From assembly GCF_047496725.1 (NCBI RefSeq), contig NC_132979.1:3427501-3491500 (forward strand): DNA of 64,000 bases, given 5' to 3'. The DNA is from Anoplolepis gracilipes (Eukaryota > Arthropoda > Insecta > Hymenoptera > Formicidae). A program made the translations under genes and the position numbers. Shown one piece after another: positions 12,161 through 23,690 of the stretch (positions within the stretch are counted from its first letter, which is position 1; each line of letters starts with the position of its first letter). Below the pieces are notes generated by a model, which saw nothing but the letters and a program-made list of their open reading frames with translations, had not been told where the DNA came from and did no database searches.

Positions 12161-12234
<74 letters not shown>
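12161..12234. repeat. (GA)n microsatellite
   Basis: This is an alternating GA run of about 74 bases in the likely Trim9 3' UTR. Confidence 0.95.
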
Positions 12235-12238
<4 letters not shown>

Positions 12239-13625
12239 AAAGTCCACCCCGAATAAGTGAGGAGTCTCTTTGCGAAATTTGTCAATAGAGGAAGAAACGT
12301 GAGTATCGTCTCTCTCACCGGCCTTTCACGATGAAACACGGCGATTCTCTTGGAACTTTTTACTTCGGGGAGTAAAATCGAGACTCTAGGGTGCGTAAAG
12401 AGTATCTTGAGGGCTGACAGAAGGTATCGAGAAGGACGTCGAGTAGTCTTCTCCGCGGCTTGCATCAAGTAAGTAAAGAAACTCGACGATTGATCCCACC
12501 GGGCGACATCCGCCGCATTTTTTGTCGATCGCGTAATTAACTCTTTCATCACCTGCCGTCGTACAGCGTCGAACCATCTAGTTAAACTCTTGAAGAACTC
12601 ATCATTCGCCTCATGTGATCATCGTATGGCGTAAAAGGTATCTATATAAGAAAATGTTTGTCAACAAAATTTTTATATCACAATTTTATATCACAATTTT
12701 TATATCTTTTATAATGAAATCATTTAATTTTACGCGAGGGAAAAATGTCACTCTATATAAAATAACATTCTTTTACGCTAAATACTTAAGAAAGAGGGCG
12801 CGACAATTATCTTTATCCGTTGAAATTGAATTCGATGGAAACAGAATTCAGACTCTCAGCTTAATTCGATGCTAAACGATTAATGAGCACGTAAAAATTC
12901 CACGAATATTGAACCTTTGGACGAGTGTCGACGAGACACGCGATCGACGACCGAGAAGACGGAGGCTAATCGATCACAGTAAGATAATTATCCTACACAG
13001 GATGAGGAATCGGGATCTCCCCGAGGAATATGCTGACCGAACGGTTCCTCATCCTATTCGCGCGATCGACACACAGAGATCGCTCGTTCGTCCTATCACC
13101 CATTATCCATATCGACGCACACGTATAAGTGTAATCGCGTTTTGTAGGCGTTAAGCTCCATTAAAAGCGTATAGACAGGTAAGAAGTAATAAAGCACAGT
13201 GTTGCCGCGGCTTTAGTGTACAATAACACGAATAATACGAATCGAGTATACATTTTCTAGTCTTCGATAGAGACCCCCTGATCGACATCTCTCTCCTCTC
13301 TGTTTGTTTACCCTTTTTCCATTGTCCCATTTTCCCTTCTTTTCTCTCCCGCATTTCGCGTCTACGATTTCGCCCCTCGTCCTTTTTTACGACTTTGTAT
13401 CTCGACGGTGGGGAATACCGGACGCTCGATTTTTTCGTTATATTCCGATGTAACGATAACCCGGAAGCGTTATTCCGCGCCGGGTATTGCGTTTGCTGCT
13501 GCGCGCGCGTCTATTGGCGCCGCATGTATATAACTGTATATATACATATATATATATATATAACTATATCGATTGTACCGCCGATGAATTTGCCGATTGT
13601 ATCATTCAAGACTCTGTATCGGATC

Positions 13626-13631
13626 AATAAA
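13626..13631 (+). terminator. Polyadenylation signal AATAAA (candidate Trim9 end)
   Basis: This AATAAA lies before an AT-rich boundary and is followed within 60 bp by a T/GT-rich stretch (CTCTTTGTTTTCCCCTGTCG). The hexamer at 13188 is a possible proximal alternative. Confidence 0.4.
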
Positions 13632-13650
13632 ATGCAACGAAAACGCCCAC

Positions 13651-16600
13651 ATGACGTGCCATACTTGGGCGACCCATCCGACCTCTTTGTTTTCCCCTGT
13701 CGATGAATTAAGATAAAAGAGATATTACGGAGAAAAGCATCATGTATATTATTTGTTTTTTAACATAATATTTATTTTATATATTTTTTAAATATTAATT
13801 TCTCAAGAAATAATAACATCGAAAGATTAAACAAAATTGAGATTCCGAGGGAAGAGATCAAAAGATCCCGCGCAATGATGTCCATAATTCATCATGCTGG
13901 TCTCCTCCCGTTTTTCCCCTCCTTTTCCTCCCGTTTTTCACTCATTTGATCCGAAACTTTCGCAACGTCCTTTCAGGAAGTCCTCCCGCCGTTGCGCAAA
14001 TTGCGACGAGTGGTCGAACGACGGAGGAAAAGACCGGTGGAGAGCTTGGTCCGCGGGGGATGGAAGAAAAAAAGAAGCAAGGGGCGACGAGAGTGGTACG
14101 AGAGAGAGAGAGAAGAAGATTGAGCTTGTGTGCCCCAACGGGAGAAAGCACCAATGCGGTCTGGGCGGGCCTCTTTAACGAATGCAATTAGCCGTCGCGG
14201 CTGCGGCACGGGATCATTTTTCCCCTTCGGGCGTTATTTTATATCGCCTTTGCCGTAAGTTCGTTCAAGCACGACGCTTGATTCGATTTGGAGATTGGAG
14301 GAAGGACGTTGCGCGTTCGCGCTTAGGGCTAATCGATTTCCGTCTTCTTTTGCTCGTCGTTTTGTCGATACAAAATACGACTGTCACGACATGTTGCCTC
14401 TATCGCCAATGGCGCTTTTCTGTTTAGATAAAGTCGCGAGTGAGAGATGTCCTGACATTTTCGTCGTAATGTCTGTGTAATAGCTTGTACATCACTTGAA
14501 TGTACAGAAAAGTTGGAAGAAAATACGGGCTTTAAACAAAAATTAATTTAATAAACATGTAAAACTATATACTAGGATTATTATCTGAGATGCAAAGCTT
14601 TATATAAGAAACTGTTTTCTAGCTTTTTTTATATATTATTTGTATTCTATTATTATTTTATAAATTAGATATTTTAAAAATATATATTTTTTAACATTTT
14701 TTAGAGTATTTGTCCACTAACATCACATGTCGGAAACTACGTCAGGAAAGATAATTCTTTGCTTACCTTTTTGCGCACTCATATAATCTTCAGAAAAGTG
14801 GTAATATAAGAAGAAGGTAAAGTATCACACCAGTTTACGAAGCGCAAAAAAACATTATAAAAGTTGTTCAATGCCTCTCTGCGAAGTTCTTGTCCTCCAC
14901 AAATTACAGCCGGCGGTGCTATTGGGAAGAAAGATGGTCGTGGGTGTAACTCGGATTAGAGGAAAGAAAAAGAAGCATTGAGTGTCGCACACGAAAGAGG
15001 TGCTTCGAGAATATTGTTACTATTAGGATCGTCTGTTTCAGGGGGAATGGGAAAAGGAAGGATCCAATAAAAAATCTCGACTGGTATTTTACACGAACGC
15101 GATTAGCAATAATACATTTTTTGTATATCATTATTCGACTATCCATTTCTATTGTTGCAGGATTTTTATTTCGTAAAGAACAAAATTTGAAAACATAATT
15201 CTTGACAAAATACGAGTCGAAATTTTCTTCGCAAAAATATCTAAACCAAGCAATAATATAAAATTGTATAACTTTAAAGACGAAAAATATTTTAGTAAAT
15301 TAAAGGTCAATCAAAGAGTAATTAATAACGAAGCTTATATTTACTTTAGTTAATTTCAAATTAATGCTTATTTTCAGAGAAATTTAAGTTTTATAAAAAA
15401 TAATCCTAAAGAGAGATATTTATTATATATTAATATCCGATTGAATTTTTTCAAAGGTAAAATCCCTTTTAAACCGATCAGAGAATGCAGTCTTAAAAAT
15501 AGAGTGTTACAAATAATTCCACATAATTTTTCATAAGAATTTAATGCAAGCTACGTTACGGGAAGCCATTGAGTTCTAGACAAAAATATAAGTCTACATA
15601 TTCTGCTCACTCGTTGACAATAATGCAATAATGATCTCACAGTATAAAAGTTTCGCTCTTTTAACCCTCCTTGAAAAAAGTATACTACGGCTTTTGAGCT
15701 TAAAAGTTAGTTGCGGAGAGAATTGACGACTACGCCGTGTACGTGTTGTGACAATGGTACACATATATGTAACGACGAAAAATGTATCTCATTAAATGCC
15801 AGCATCACATAAGCTCGTGCTCTTCAAAATGTTTCACACGGATTTAAAGGATTCTACCAGATGTTGGTAAAATTTCCACGCTTTATTATCTCTATCGCGC
15901 ATGGCGATATAAATTACATATCCGAGTTAAACTTTCCCGCTTTCGCGTTTAATTATAAAACTCTTTGTATCCTTATTTAAAATTATTGAGTTATTCTGAA
16001 CGATAAACTATTATATAATACAAAAAACTCTTGATTAAGAATTGTTAATTAAGCAGTAGCTTAATGATAATTTAATCAGAAACACGGCTTTCGAGAAATA
16101 TCTGTAAATTACGGAAGAATTAAAAAATGAATTGATGAAAGAATTTTTCTGCAATTTTTGTTCATAAATACACGAATGGAAAATTATCCGCCACTTACTA
16201 TCTTACAACAATTTTAGAGAAAATCATCAAAACGAAAATGAAATACATTCCTAATAATTTTCAATTATGTTATACTACGCGTCCCCAAGTCAAGCTTATA
16301 AATTAACAGGATTCACTCAGTCCATTTACATAGTTCCTGCAAGCGGTAATCCAACATGTGTACATACATGCAACGACAATAATAAAAACAAGAGAAACGC
16401 GTATTTCCGCTCAGTTCTGTCCACGGCAGGTCGTCCAGCCGAAAGCGAATAAGGGGGAAAAAAAGGGCAGCCATCTGCGAGGTCGTAGTCCGTAAATCCA
16501 GCGTCCTTTTTCGCGGTCCATGCGCTATCTCCGGCTGGTAATGGTCCGAATTCCCGGGACGGTCGAGACGCGGAAACGTGACGCTCGTTTCGCTCGAGGA

Positions 16601-17450
16601 CGAGAAGAGGCGAGGCGAGACACGTTGTCGATCCCTTGTTCGCGACCTGTTCTCATCTTCCGCACTCGATTTCTTATTTATCCCCGCGAGATTAAGCAGG
16701 ACTACCGCTGTACGTACGTGATCGCCGAAGCGTACAGAAGGGTCGCCCTAATCGCGTAACCGTGCGTAGTTCTCCATCGTCTATTAAAAAAAAAAGAGAT
16801 AGAAAAGATACGGAGAACCTTTCGAAGGGTTCGTTAGAGTTGGACCGAGAGACCTCTTCTAATATGATATGGTTTTTTTTTTTTTTTAGATTAAGATTGA
16901 ATCACTTTGAAGCAAATGTATACGCGCGACTTTTGATTACAGATGAACTATCGAAGAAATTGCATTCGGCGTTCATTTCTATTTAATTGCTTTATGCACT
17001 TTAATTACGAAATGCAACTTTATGAAGGATTTTATCACGTGATTAATAATTTAAATTTCAAATAATTACGAAAGTACCATTTTATTCTGATGGTAAAATA
17101 TTAATACGCATCAGAAGATAGGTTAATAACACGAGATATTTTAATTTTATATTTGTATGTATAATTTTCAATATTAATATTAAAATATATATTGTAAATT
17201 ATTATTATTATATTTGTAATTTTATATATATAATTGATAATTATAGATTATTTTGTATAACTTTATCTCTAGACTTAATCAATATCGACGTCAATTATCG
17301 CGCAATAATTATCATGACGTAAAGTTTTCTTTCCTTAATTGTTTTCGTAAATTATTTTTATCAGACCGTCGCGTCGTCGCGCAGCGACTTAAGCTAGTAA
17401 CTGACTTTTAAACGAATCTCGCAATAATTCAGCATTACGCTCGTAAATAT
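13651..17450. other. Intergenic, no gene seen
   Basis: No supported gene lies in this stretch of about 3.8 kb. GC-richer patches near 13.87-14.45 and 16.4-16.9 kb give open frames on both strands, but none has domain structure or splice support. The rest is AT-rich. Confidence 0.6.
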
Positions 17451-17459
17451 GTACTCGGG

Positions 17460-17695
17460 CGGTATCGATCCAAAGAGATCGGGTACATATCTTCAAGAGT
17501 TGAGCCGTTAATAAAAAAGTATTTTTACTGCAGTTAGGACTATGAAAATTTAAATAAGCAGGGACGGGAAGCTCTTTAGACGACGATGCGACGCCGAATT
17601 CACGGTGACTTTTAAGTTCCACAAGGTCGCCAAGTATCTCGATGGATCTCTGTGCGTGTCCGATGTCATCAGCGAAGTCTAAGTGCTCTACATTA
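17460..17695. other. Short coding-like patch of uncertain origin
   Basis: About 150 bp stand out from AT-rich flanks. On the plus strand the frame ending at a TAA (about 17680) reads FHKVAKYLDGSLCVSDVIS with GC-ending codons. On the minus strand the same DNA is open and reads VEHLDFADDIGHAQ, which contains a FADDI string like the catalytic box of LINE reverse transcriptases. The surrounding residues do not otherwise look like a reverse transcriptase. It could be a retroelement scrap, an orphan exon or chance. Confidence 0.25.
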
Positions 17696-17851
17696 ATATC
17701 GTAGACTCGAAACTCCCGGCCGGTCTGTCTGATTTCAATTATTCAAGTATCTTTATGACATTACATCGTTCCTTGAAAATTTTTATCTCAGTGAATAAAA
17801 TATATCGACATCACATCGCTAGATTGGTAAGGAGATGTAAAACTCTTTGCG

Positions 17852-18100
17852 AAAAGAGAGATTGTAAATTTGTAAGTACGCTTCTCTCTTTTTTAGAATA
17901 TAACTGCATTTCCGATAAAGATTACAATATTTTAAAAATATATAAAAGTTGAAAAACTTTTGAAATCCTTATTTTAGCATCTGCGCATTTAATAGAATTT
18001 TGTATAAGTTTTTTGTTTAATCTTTATATATTTTATTCTATAAAATTATCTGTTCACAACTACACTGTATAGTATAATTAAAATCATAATTAAAACCTCG
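17852..18100 (+). repeat. Left arm of 249-bp inverted repeat
   Basis: The arm matches the reverse complement of 19942-20190 over 249 bp, with a single mismatch (TTGAAATCC here against TTGAATTCC there). Identity stops abruptly at both ends. The spacer is 1841 bp. The near-perfect identity means a recent duplication, ongoing gene conversion or an assembly artefact. Confidence 0.95.
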
Positions 18101-19941
18101 ATGCAATAACCAGTTATCCTTGAAAATGGAAATTTTCGAGAAATTAACAGAGATATTTTTTATAAAAAAATATTATTTCAATATTTCTATTAATTACTAA
18201 AATTAGTTAAATTATCCTTGTGTCATGACAGATTTTCATTTTCATCACGAATTGAAACAATCTGCAATTTTAATCTGGTTGAAATATCTTTTATCATTTT
18301 ATTTTTATCGTTTATTTATTATTTACAAATATTTAGTAAGTTAAAATGCTGTTTTCCGATCAATATATATGCATCCCTTTTTCTTGCAAAAAAAAAAAAA
18401 AAAACACAGATTAATCGACGAAAAGGAAGAAGCAATAACATCAGGAAAAAAATAGACAAAACTAGAATCGAGGTATTTTTCTTCAACACACTCAACAATT
18501 GGTCCCTTTATTAAGTGCACGAGCGGAATTTCTGAAGAGTCGCGATTAGCGGAAGTGGAACGTTTGTCGATACTGGACGCCTGATTAAGATTACGCCGTC
18601 TGCCGTTCGGAGATCGAGAACCATTAGATTAACCCTTCCTTCCTCCACCGCCGACAATTGTCGTTCCGGCGCACGGCAGGGGGATTAGAGGAACGGTGTT
18701 TCGAAACGCAATTTCCGGGTTAACGAGGCCCCGACCAATGGAGCGAGCACCATTTGCGGGGAGAGTCCACGCGCGCGGAATTAGCGCGAATTTTCGAGCC
18801 GATAACCGGGTCGAGTGCGAAATAATTATCGGGCGCCGATGAGCCGAGTTATTATTCCAGAATCCCCGGAAAATCCTCGGAAAACACACGGTAACACGCG
18901 TTTTCAATTAAAAGCATCGATATTGTTGGCGCGGCGCGTGCAGCGACCCGAATGATTTTTCGACCGCATCGCCGGTAAATCTTATTTAATCGTTTACATG
19001 TACACGCGGATTAAATCTGACGCTTTTCGGACCATTCCTCATTCCACCCGGTACACAGAGAGGAAGATTAAAACGAAAAAGATTAACTATGTAATGCGTG
19101 ACGTATTATAATTATAATGCGGTACTTTGTTAAAGAATTAATGCGTGTATTCGATGTACATAATATATTCATATAATATACACGTAACGTTACGCAAATT
19201 TTATACTAAATTATCTATTATAATATATAAATATATATATTTATAATATATAAATTTTCTACTAAATTCTCCGTAAAAGTCACTAGAATAGTAGTCACAC
19301 TATTACTAATTAATAGTAAAAGTCAACGTTTTTCAAGAAACAATAAATTAAAAGTTCTTGAATATAATTACGTAGAATTGTAGAATCTGAAATTTCCAGA
19401 GTCGTATCGCTTTTTTATTCCAATACGCCTTTATTATTAGCTCGAATCATTTTCTACGGATTCCGGCGCGGTATAATCGCGTATTTTATACGCGATAAAT
19501 CCTCGCGATCTGACAAGCCATACGTTTTGAAGTTCGTAATTACGCGATCGAATGTGAGATATACGCGCGCCGAATGCGGTGTATGTTACAGGGGATAGGG
19601 TTACAAATGGTCAGACGGCGTCGGATTCGCGTAGTGACCGTATCAAAGCGTAAATGGAGAAATCGATGCTACAGCTTAAACTACCCGGGCGTGTACTCGA
19701 AACTCGGGTAGCTTCCGATAGAGAGAACAAGAGGAGGAACTTAGCCGAATCTCCAATAAACTTTGTCGAGAGTTCAATACGTCGAAGAAAAGGACGAGGA
19801 TTTCACGAACGAGTGAGTATGTACATCTCGTCGTTTTGGGGAGAAACTTTAGATCGGCATCGGTGGAAAATAACACGAACGCATCTCTCATTGCATACAA
19901 GAGTGTTCCCACTTAATTCTGCCTTCTGCGTTGCACTTTTG
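18101..19941. other. Spacer between inverted-repeat arms
   Basis: Here 1841 bp separate the arms. It has an AT-rich start, a CpG-rich block at about 18.53-19.05 kb and another at about 19.44-19.9 kb. No transposase, reverse transcriptase or other domain is visible, so if the whole is a transposon it is non-autonomous. Confidence 0.5.
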
Positions 19942-20190
19942 CGAGGTTTTAATTATGATTTTAATTATACTATACAGTGTAGTTGTGAACAGATAATTTT
20001 ATAGAATAAAATATATAAAGATTAAACAAAAAACTTATACAAAATTCTATTAAATGCGCAGATGCTAAAATAAGGAATTCAAAAGTTTTTCAACTTTTAT
20101 ATATTTTTAAAATATTGTAATCTTTATCGGAAATGCAGTTATATTCTAAAAAAGAGAGAAGCGTACTTACAAATTTACAATCTCTCTTTT
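19942..20190 (-). repeat. Right arm of 249-bp inverted repeat
   Basis: This is the reverse complement of 17852-18100 with one mismatch. Outer flanks differ (CTTTGCG on the left, TATTCTC on the right), so no target-site duplication is seen at the obvious ends. Confidence 0.95.
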
Positions 20191-20286
20191 TATTCTCAGG
20201 ATAGTCATGAAGTCTCATTATATATATAATCTTATTTATCTCACGAAAAGATACGTTGAGAATGTGAAAAAAATTTTAATACAGAG

Positions 20287-20340
20287 AGAAGAGAATTATA
20301 TTCGTTTAGAATATATTCTAAACGAATATAATTCTCTTCT
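20287..20340. repeat. Perfect 54-bp palindrome
   Basis: Each half is 27 bp and there is no spacer; the centre is AATATATT. The halves start AGAAGAGAATTATATTCG and mirror exactly. It lies 96 bp outside the right arm of the 249-bp inverted repeat. Perfect palindromes this long can extrude as cruciforms and are usually unstable. Confidence 0.95.
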
Positions 20341-21798
20341 ATTCTTATAGTCTTTTTATAAAAAAAAGAAAGCGAAACGAATTAAAAGAAACGAATAATG
20401 GAACGATATTGATTGAAATTAAATCTCAGCAAAATCGTTTTGTTTGACGCAAACGCGCATTCGCGTAATTAAATGAATTCACTCGGAAGTAAAATTTTAT
20501 TTCTGGATTCAATTTGATCCTTTAATGCGCGAATTTATTTATTGATTTATATAATTTATTCTCATTTCGAGAGAACGATGCAACTGAATGTCAAAAAATC
20601 ATTTATCGATGCAATTTGACCACGAGATAAAATACGTTTTATTTCATTTTAGAAAAGAATTTTTTTCTTTTTTTTTTTTTTAAGGAAAAAGAAAAACGTT
20701 CTGAAATAACGCAAAACGTGGACAAGACATTACTCTTGACTGAAAAGGAACTATCCCTGTAATATTCTCCTGAGAGTTACACCGAGGGCATATGAAGTTC
20801 TCTGAGTTCCCTCAGGTGGGACGCGAATATTTTTGATTGGGGCACGGAAAGTGGGTTTCAGACTTTGTAAAATGTCACGAGGAGAGGCATCATTCTTGAG
20901 TGGAGTTCTTTTTTTTTTGCGGAAGCTTTAACGTCCTCCCAGGACACAACGGAACGGTCTTCTTTTGTGAGGAAACTTCCTCCCGGTGCTGCGAAAGCGT
21001 GAACCGCGAGTTTCTAAAATGTCTCTTTATGCAAAAAAAGAATTCACCCCCGGGGAACGTTTTCCCCGCGAACCCCCACGAGGCTTCGCTCCGCCGGGTT
21101 TACTATCCGATGTAGATCCGCGTAAATAATAAATATGCAAAAGGCAAACATTCGAGGCCACTGAGTAAAATAACTTTGCTTAAACGCCGTCGCGTCACCG
21201 GTGTTTGCGATGAAATGGCGAACTACGCTCACTCTGAACTACAATTATAGCGCGCGAGACAAAGCGTCGCCGCGATTCTCTCTGTGCTGGTTCGCCAGTC
21301 GGGATTGTTCTGTTCCGGTTAATCAGCATGTTTCCCGTAAGTTCATTACCAAAGTGGTGCTCGTGTCAATTGCAACTCGCCGGCTCGAATCCCCCCCGTT
21401 GGCTCGCCCGAGCGACGGGGCGTGCTATTGTTTCCTGGAAGACGTTTCGTCACGCGATTTCACTGTGTGCTTTGCAAATTTAGATGTGTCATTTACCAGC
21501 TGTTGCTTGATGACACTTGGAAATCCTGATTGGCAAAATAATTTCGGCAAACAATATAGCACATTGAACAGTGAAGATAAGAGGGGAAAAAATAATATAA
21601 AATTTAGCACATTTTAATATTGAGTTTTATAAATATTTATTTTTTGCTTATATATAATTAAAAAACGAATTCATTTATTATAAAAAAGAGAAATGATAAT
21701 GATATAAAATCTGTGAATGTACAGTCATAAGAAATATAGCTACAGATATTTCTTAACAGAAAATATGGTTTGTGTTGTGCAAGTATACATACAAATTT

Positions 21799-21836
<38 letters not shown>

Positions 21837-22200
21837 GAAAGTGGATTACGTGTATATGAATAATGTAATACGTGACGCAAAAATCATTATTTATTTTCTA
21901 CCGAAGTAAGATTGCTTGAAATTAGTAATATCATATATACATTGGATTTTATATCTCTTAGAAATATAAGCATATAGTATATAAAACATATAGTAACGCT
22001 GGTTTCTCTATTATCTTTGTAATATACGTTTCCATTTCATTAAGCTTAACCCACTAAGTTACAGGCAGCAGTTTTAGAGAAAATTTGTAGTTCCCAAACG
22101 TGTATATTTCATTTCATAAACCTGTCCTACATCTCACCACGTATATATGTGTGAAACACACACACACACACACACACACACGCATATATATATATATATA
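20341..22200. other. Intergenic, no gene seen
   Basis: A GC-richer patch at about 20.7-21.5 kb contains a 138-codon open frame (21201-21617) with no recognisable domain, no splice context and unremarkable codon use, so I do not call it. CA/TA microsatellites lie at 21799-21836 and 22157-22203. Confidence 0.5.
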
Positions 22201-22414
22201 TATTTTTATATTATTATTTTTGTAAGAAATTATTTTGTACAACTTTTTTTAATATAAATATTTAATATTTTCTTTAAAACTAACACTTTTGTACAAATTA
22301 AATTGACTGTTTTGTAAAATAGGTTTTTTTCTATAATATATATAACAATTCTGGCGCGTTGTACTTCACCCTTGTTTCTTTTTTTTTTTAAAGATAAATT
22401 TTTAGGGATTATAA

Positions 22415-22418
<4 letters not shown>

Positions 22419-22467
<49 letters not shown>
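22419..22467. repeat. (TA)n microsatellite
   Basis: This alternating AT run of about 48 bases is followed at 22485-22504 by a CA run, in the upstream flank of the first peptide gene. The other units of the family carry shorter TA runs in a similar place. Confidence 0.9.
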
Positions 22468-22468
<1 letters not shown>

Positions 22469-22575
22469 CATACACACACATGCATACACACACACACACA
22501 CACATTTTTATGACAGTTATTATCAATTTTTACCTTATCTATATATGTATATATGTAAAGAAATGTTTGTATTTG

Positions 22576-22595
22576 GGTCACGAGAAGCATAAAAC
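22576..22595 (+). promoter_or_regulatory. Conserved upstream element of peptide unit 1
   Basis: The sequence GGTCACGAGAAGCATAAAAC lies about 200 bp before the ATG. The other units have closely similar sequence at 30681-30700, 32330-32349 and, inverted, 60364-60386. Conservation amid diverging AT-rich DNA suggests a functional element, though shared duplication history explains part of it. Confidence 0.5.
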
Positions 22596-22724
22596 AACGT
22601 CATTTATGATATATCTATAATATTTATCATATAAATATTATATTTACTTCAAAACTGCAATTTAAAAATTGTAATAGAATTTTTTTATTGCTTAGATAAA
22701 AATTTTATTACTCGCCAGTTCTTT

Positions 22725-22730
22725 TATAAA
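22725..22730 (+). promoter_or_regulatory. TATA box of peptide gene 1
   Basis: TATAAA followed by GTCGGACAAG lies 72 bp before the ATG. The same TATAAA-plus-TCGGACAGG-like block occurs in all copies with an intact 5' end. Confidence 0.65.
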
Positions 22731-22796
22731 GTCGGACAAGTCTACAATCTCTTAGAACTTAAATCTTGTTTTATTAAATATTTTGAAAAATAAACC

Positions 22797-22982
22797 ATGA
22801 AGGCTAGTTTAGCTTTTGTATTCGTGCTTGTCTTGATTCTAGGAGTTACTATTCCTAGCGGAGTCATTGGTGCAGCTGCTCCTAGTTCTGAGTCTATAGA
22901 CGAAGAAAATGTTAAACTGATAAAAGAAATTTGGAAAGTAGGGAAACAAGGTTATGAGATGTGGAAAGCACTCATGCCTTGA
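22797..22982 (+). CDS. Small secreted peptide precursor, family member 1 (putative venom/antimicrobial type)
   Basis: This is a 61-residue precursor. Residues 1-25 (MKASLAFVFVLVLILG… ending SGVIG) are a strong signal peptide: a lysine, a long hydrophobic core, then small residues at the cleavage point. The predicted mature part is about 36 residues: an acidic, serine-rich start (APSSESIDEE) and a C-terminal half with spaced lysines and aromatics (KLIKEIWKVGKQGYEMW), which would form an amphipathic helix. There are no cysteines. The signal is almost the same as in the 32607 and 60153 genes while the mature part is unrelated, as in hymenopteran venom and defence peptide families. A TATA box lies 72 bp upstream, and a donor GTGAGT starts 9 bases after the stop. 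I do not recognise the peptide; activity is inference. Confidence 0.8.
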   Translation: MKASLAFVFVLVLILGVTIPSGVIGAAAPSSESIDEENVKLIKEIWKVGKQGYEMWKALMP

Positions 22983-22991
22983 TCTTACAAT

Positions 22992-23430
22992 GTGAGTAAA
23001 TGTAAGTAAATTTTTAAAATAATAAGAGAAAATATTTAGTAAAAATAATATATGAATATATAAATAATAAAAGAAGAATATATAATTTAAGAAAATATTT
23101 ATATCATAAATTTCTTCAAAATGAGCTTTTCTAAATGAAAGAGAAATGATAATAACATAAAATCTTATTTTATATATTTGACATAATTTATTCAATTATT
23201 ATTTAAATGTATAAAGGTCATTATACTTTAAATTTTAATTAAAAGAATAAAAGTAAAGTACATTAATTAAAAACAAAAATTATGTATGATAAATGTTTCT
23301 TTTCTTTCAATAACGCTCATTCCGACATTAAATATAGTAAGTATTGTATTTGCAAATTATGAATAACATTTGAATTTTGTATTTTTTATTTCAAATTTGA
23401 TAATGTTATTAACATTGTATTTTCTTTCAG
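22992..23430 (+). other. Intron in the 3' UTR of peptide gene 1
   Basis: The donor is CAAT|GTGAGT (a second GTAAGT follows 10 bases later) and the acceptor TTTCTTTCAG|ATTTTT. The stop codon lies only 9 bases before the junction, so the transcript should escape nonsense-mediated decay. Equivalent introns are visible in the copies at 31107 and 59935(-). Confidence 0.65.
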
Positions 23431-23690
23431 ATTTTTGAAGTCTATAATGACAGCATAAAAATAAGGATTTTATTAACAATCATAATTAAATGGTGAAAAT
23501 ATTCTAGTGATGGTATTAAAAATTTAATCTTAAAAAAAATGAAGATATTTGAATATCTGTTTCAATATATAAAATATTATTTTATTTTACTTCATGAATA
23601 TTTTTTATCGATAAAATGTAATCTATCAATTTATATGTATTTATATGTAAATTAAAAAAATAAAATTGAAATAAATGATATGAAACAAAG
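23431..23690 (+). other. 3' UTR exon of peptide gene 1
   Basis: This non-coding exon starts ATTTTTGAAGTCTATAATGA and ends near AATAAA at 23659-23664. Closely related exons start at 31350, 34521 and 59192(-). The 3' UTR is better conserved between copies than the mature peptides are. Confidence 0.6.

Larger units (their letters stand above)
11027..13650 (+). other. Trim9: Probable Trim9 3' UTR
   Basis: There is no intron signal or recognisable coding segment, and base composition is moderate until AT-rich sequence resumes at about 13.7 kb. Two AATAAA hexamers have GT-rich sequence shortly downstream: 13188-13193 (followed by CACAGTGTTGCC) and 13626-13631. A long 3' UTR would fit a neuronal gene. 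A GA microsatellite of about 74 bp lies inside at 12161-12234. Open frames of 60-130 codons here look spurious. Confidence 0.45.

Noticed and set aside
21201..21617. 138-codon open frame, plus strand
   Set aside because: No signal peptide, domain or conserved motif; lies in GC-richer non-coding DNA and runs into AT-rich sequence at its end.
22839..23195. 118-codon open frame antisense to peptide gene 1
   Set aside because: AT-rich Phe/Ile/Tyr frame overlapping the supported gene and its intron; a shadow.
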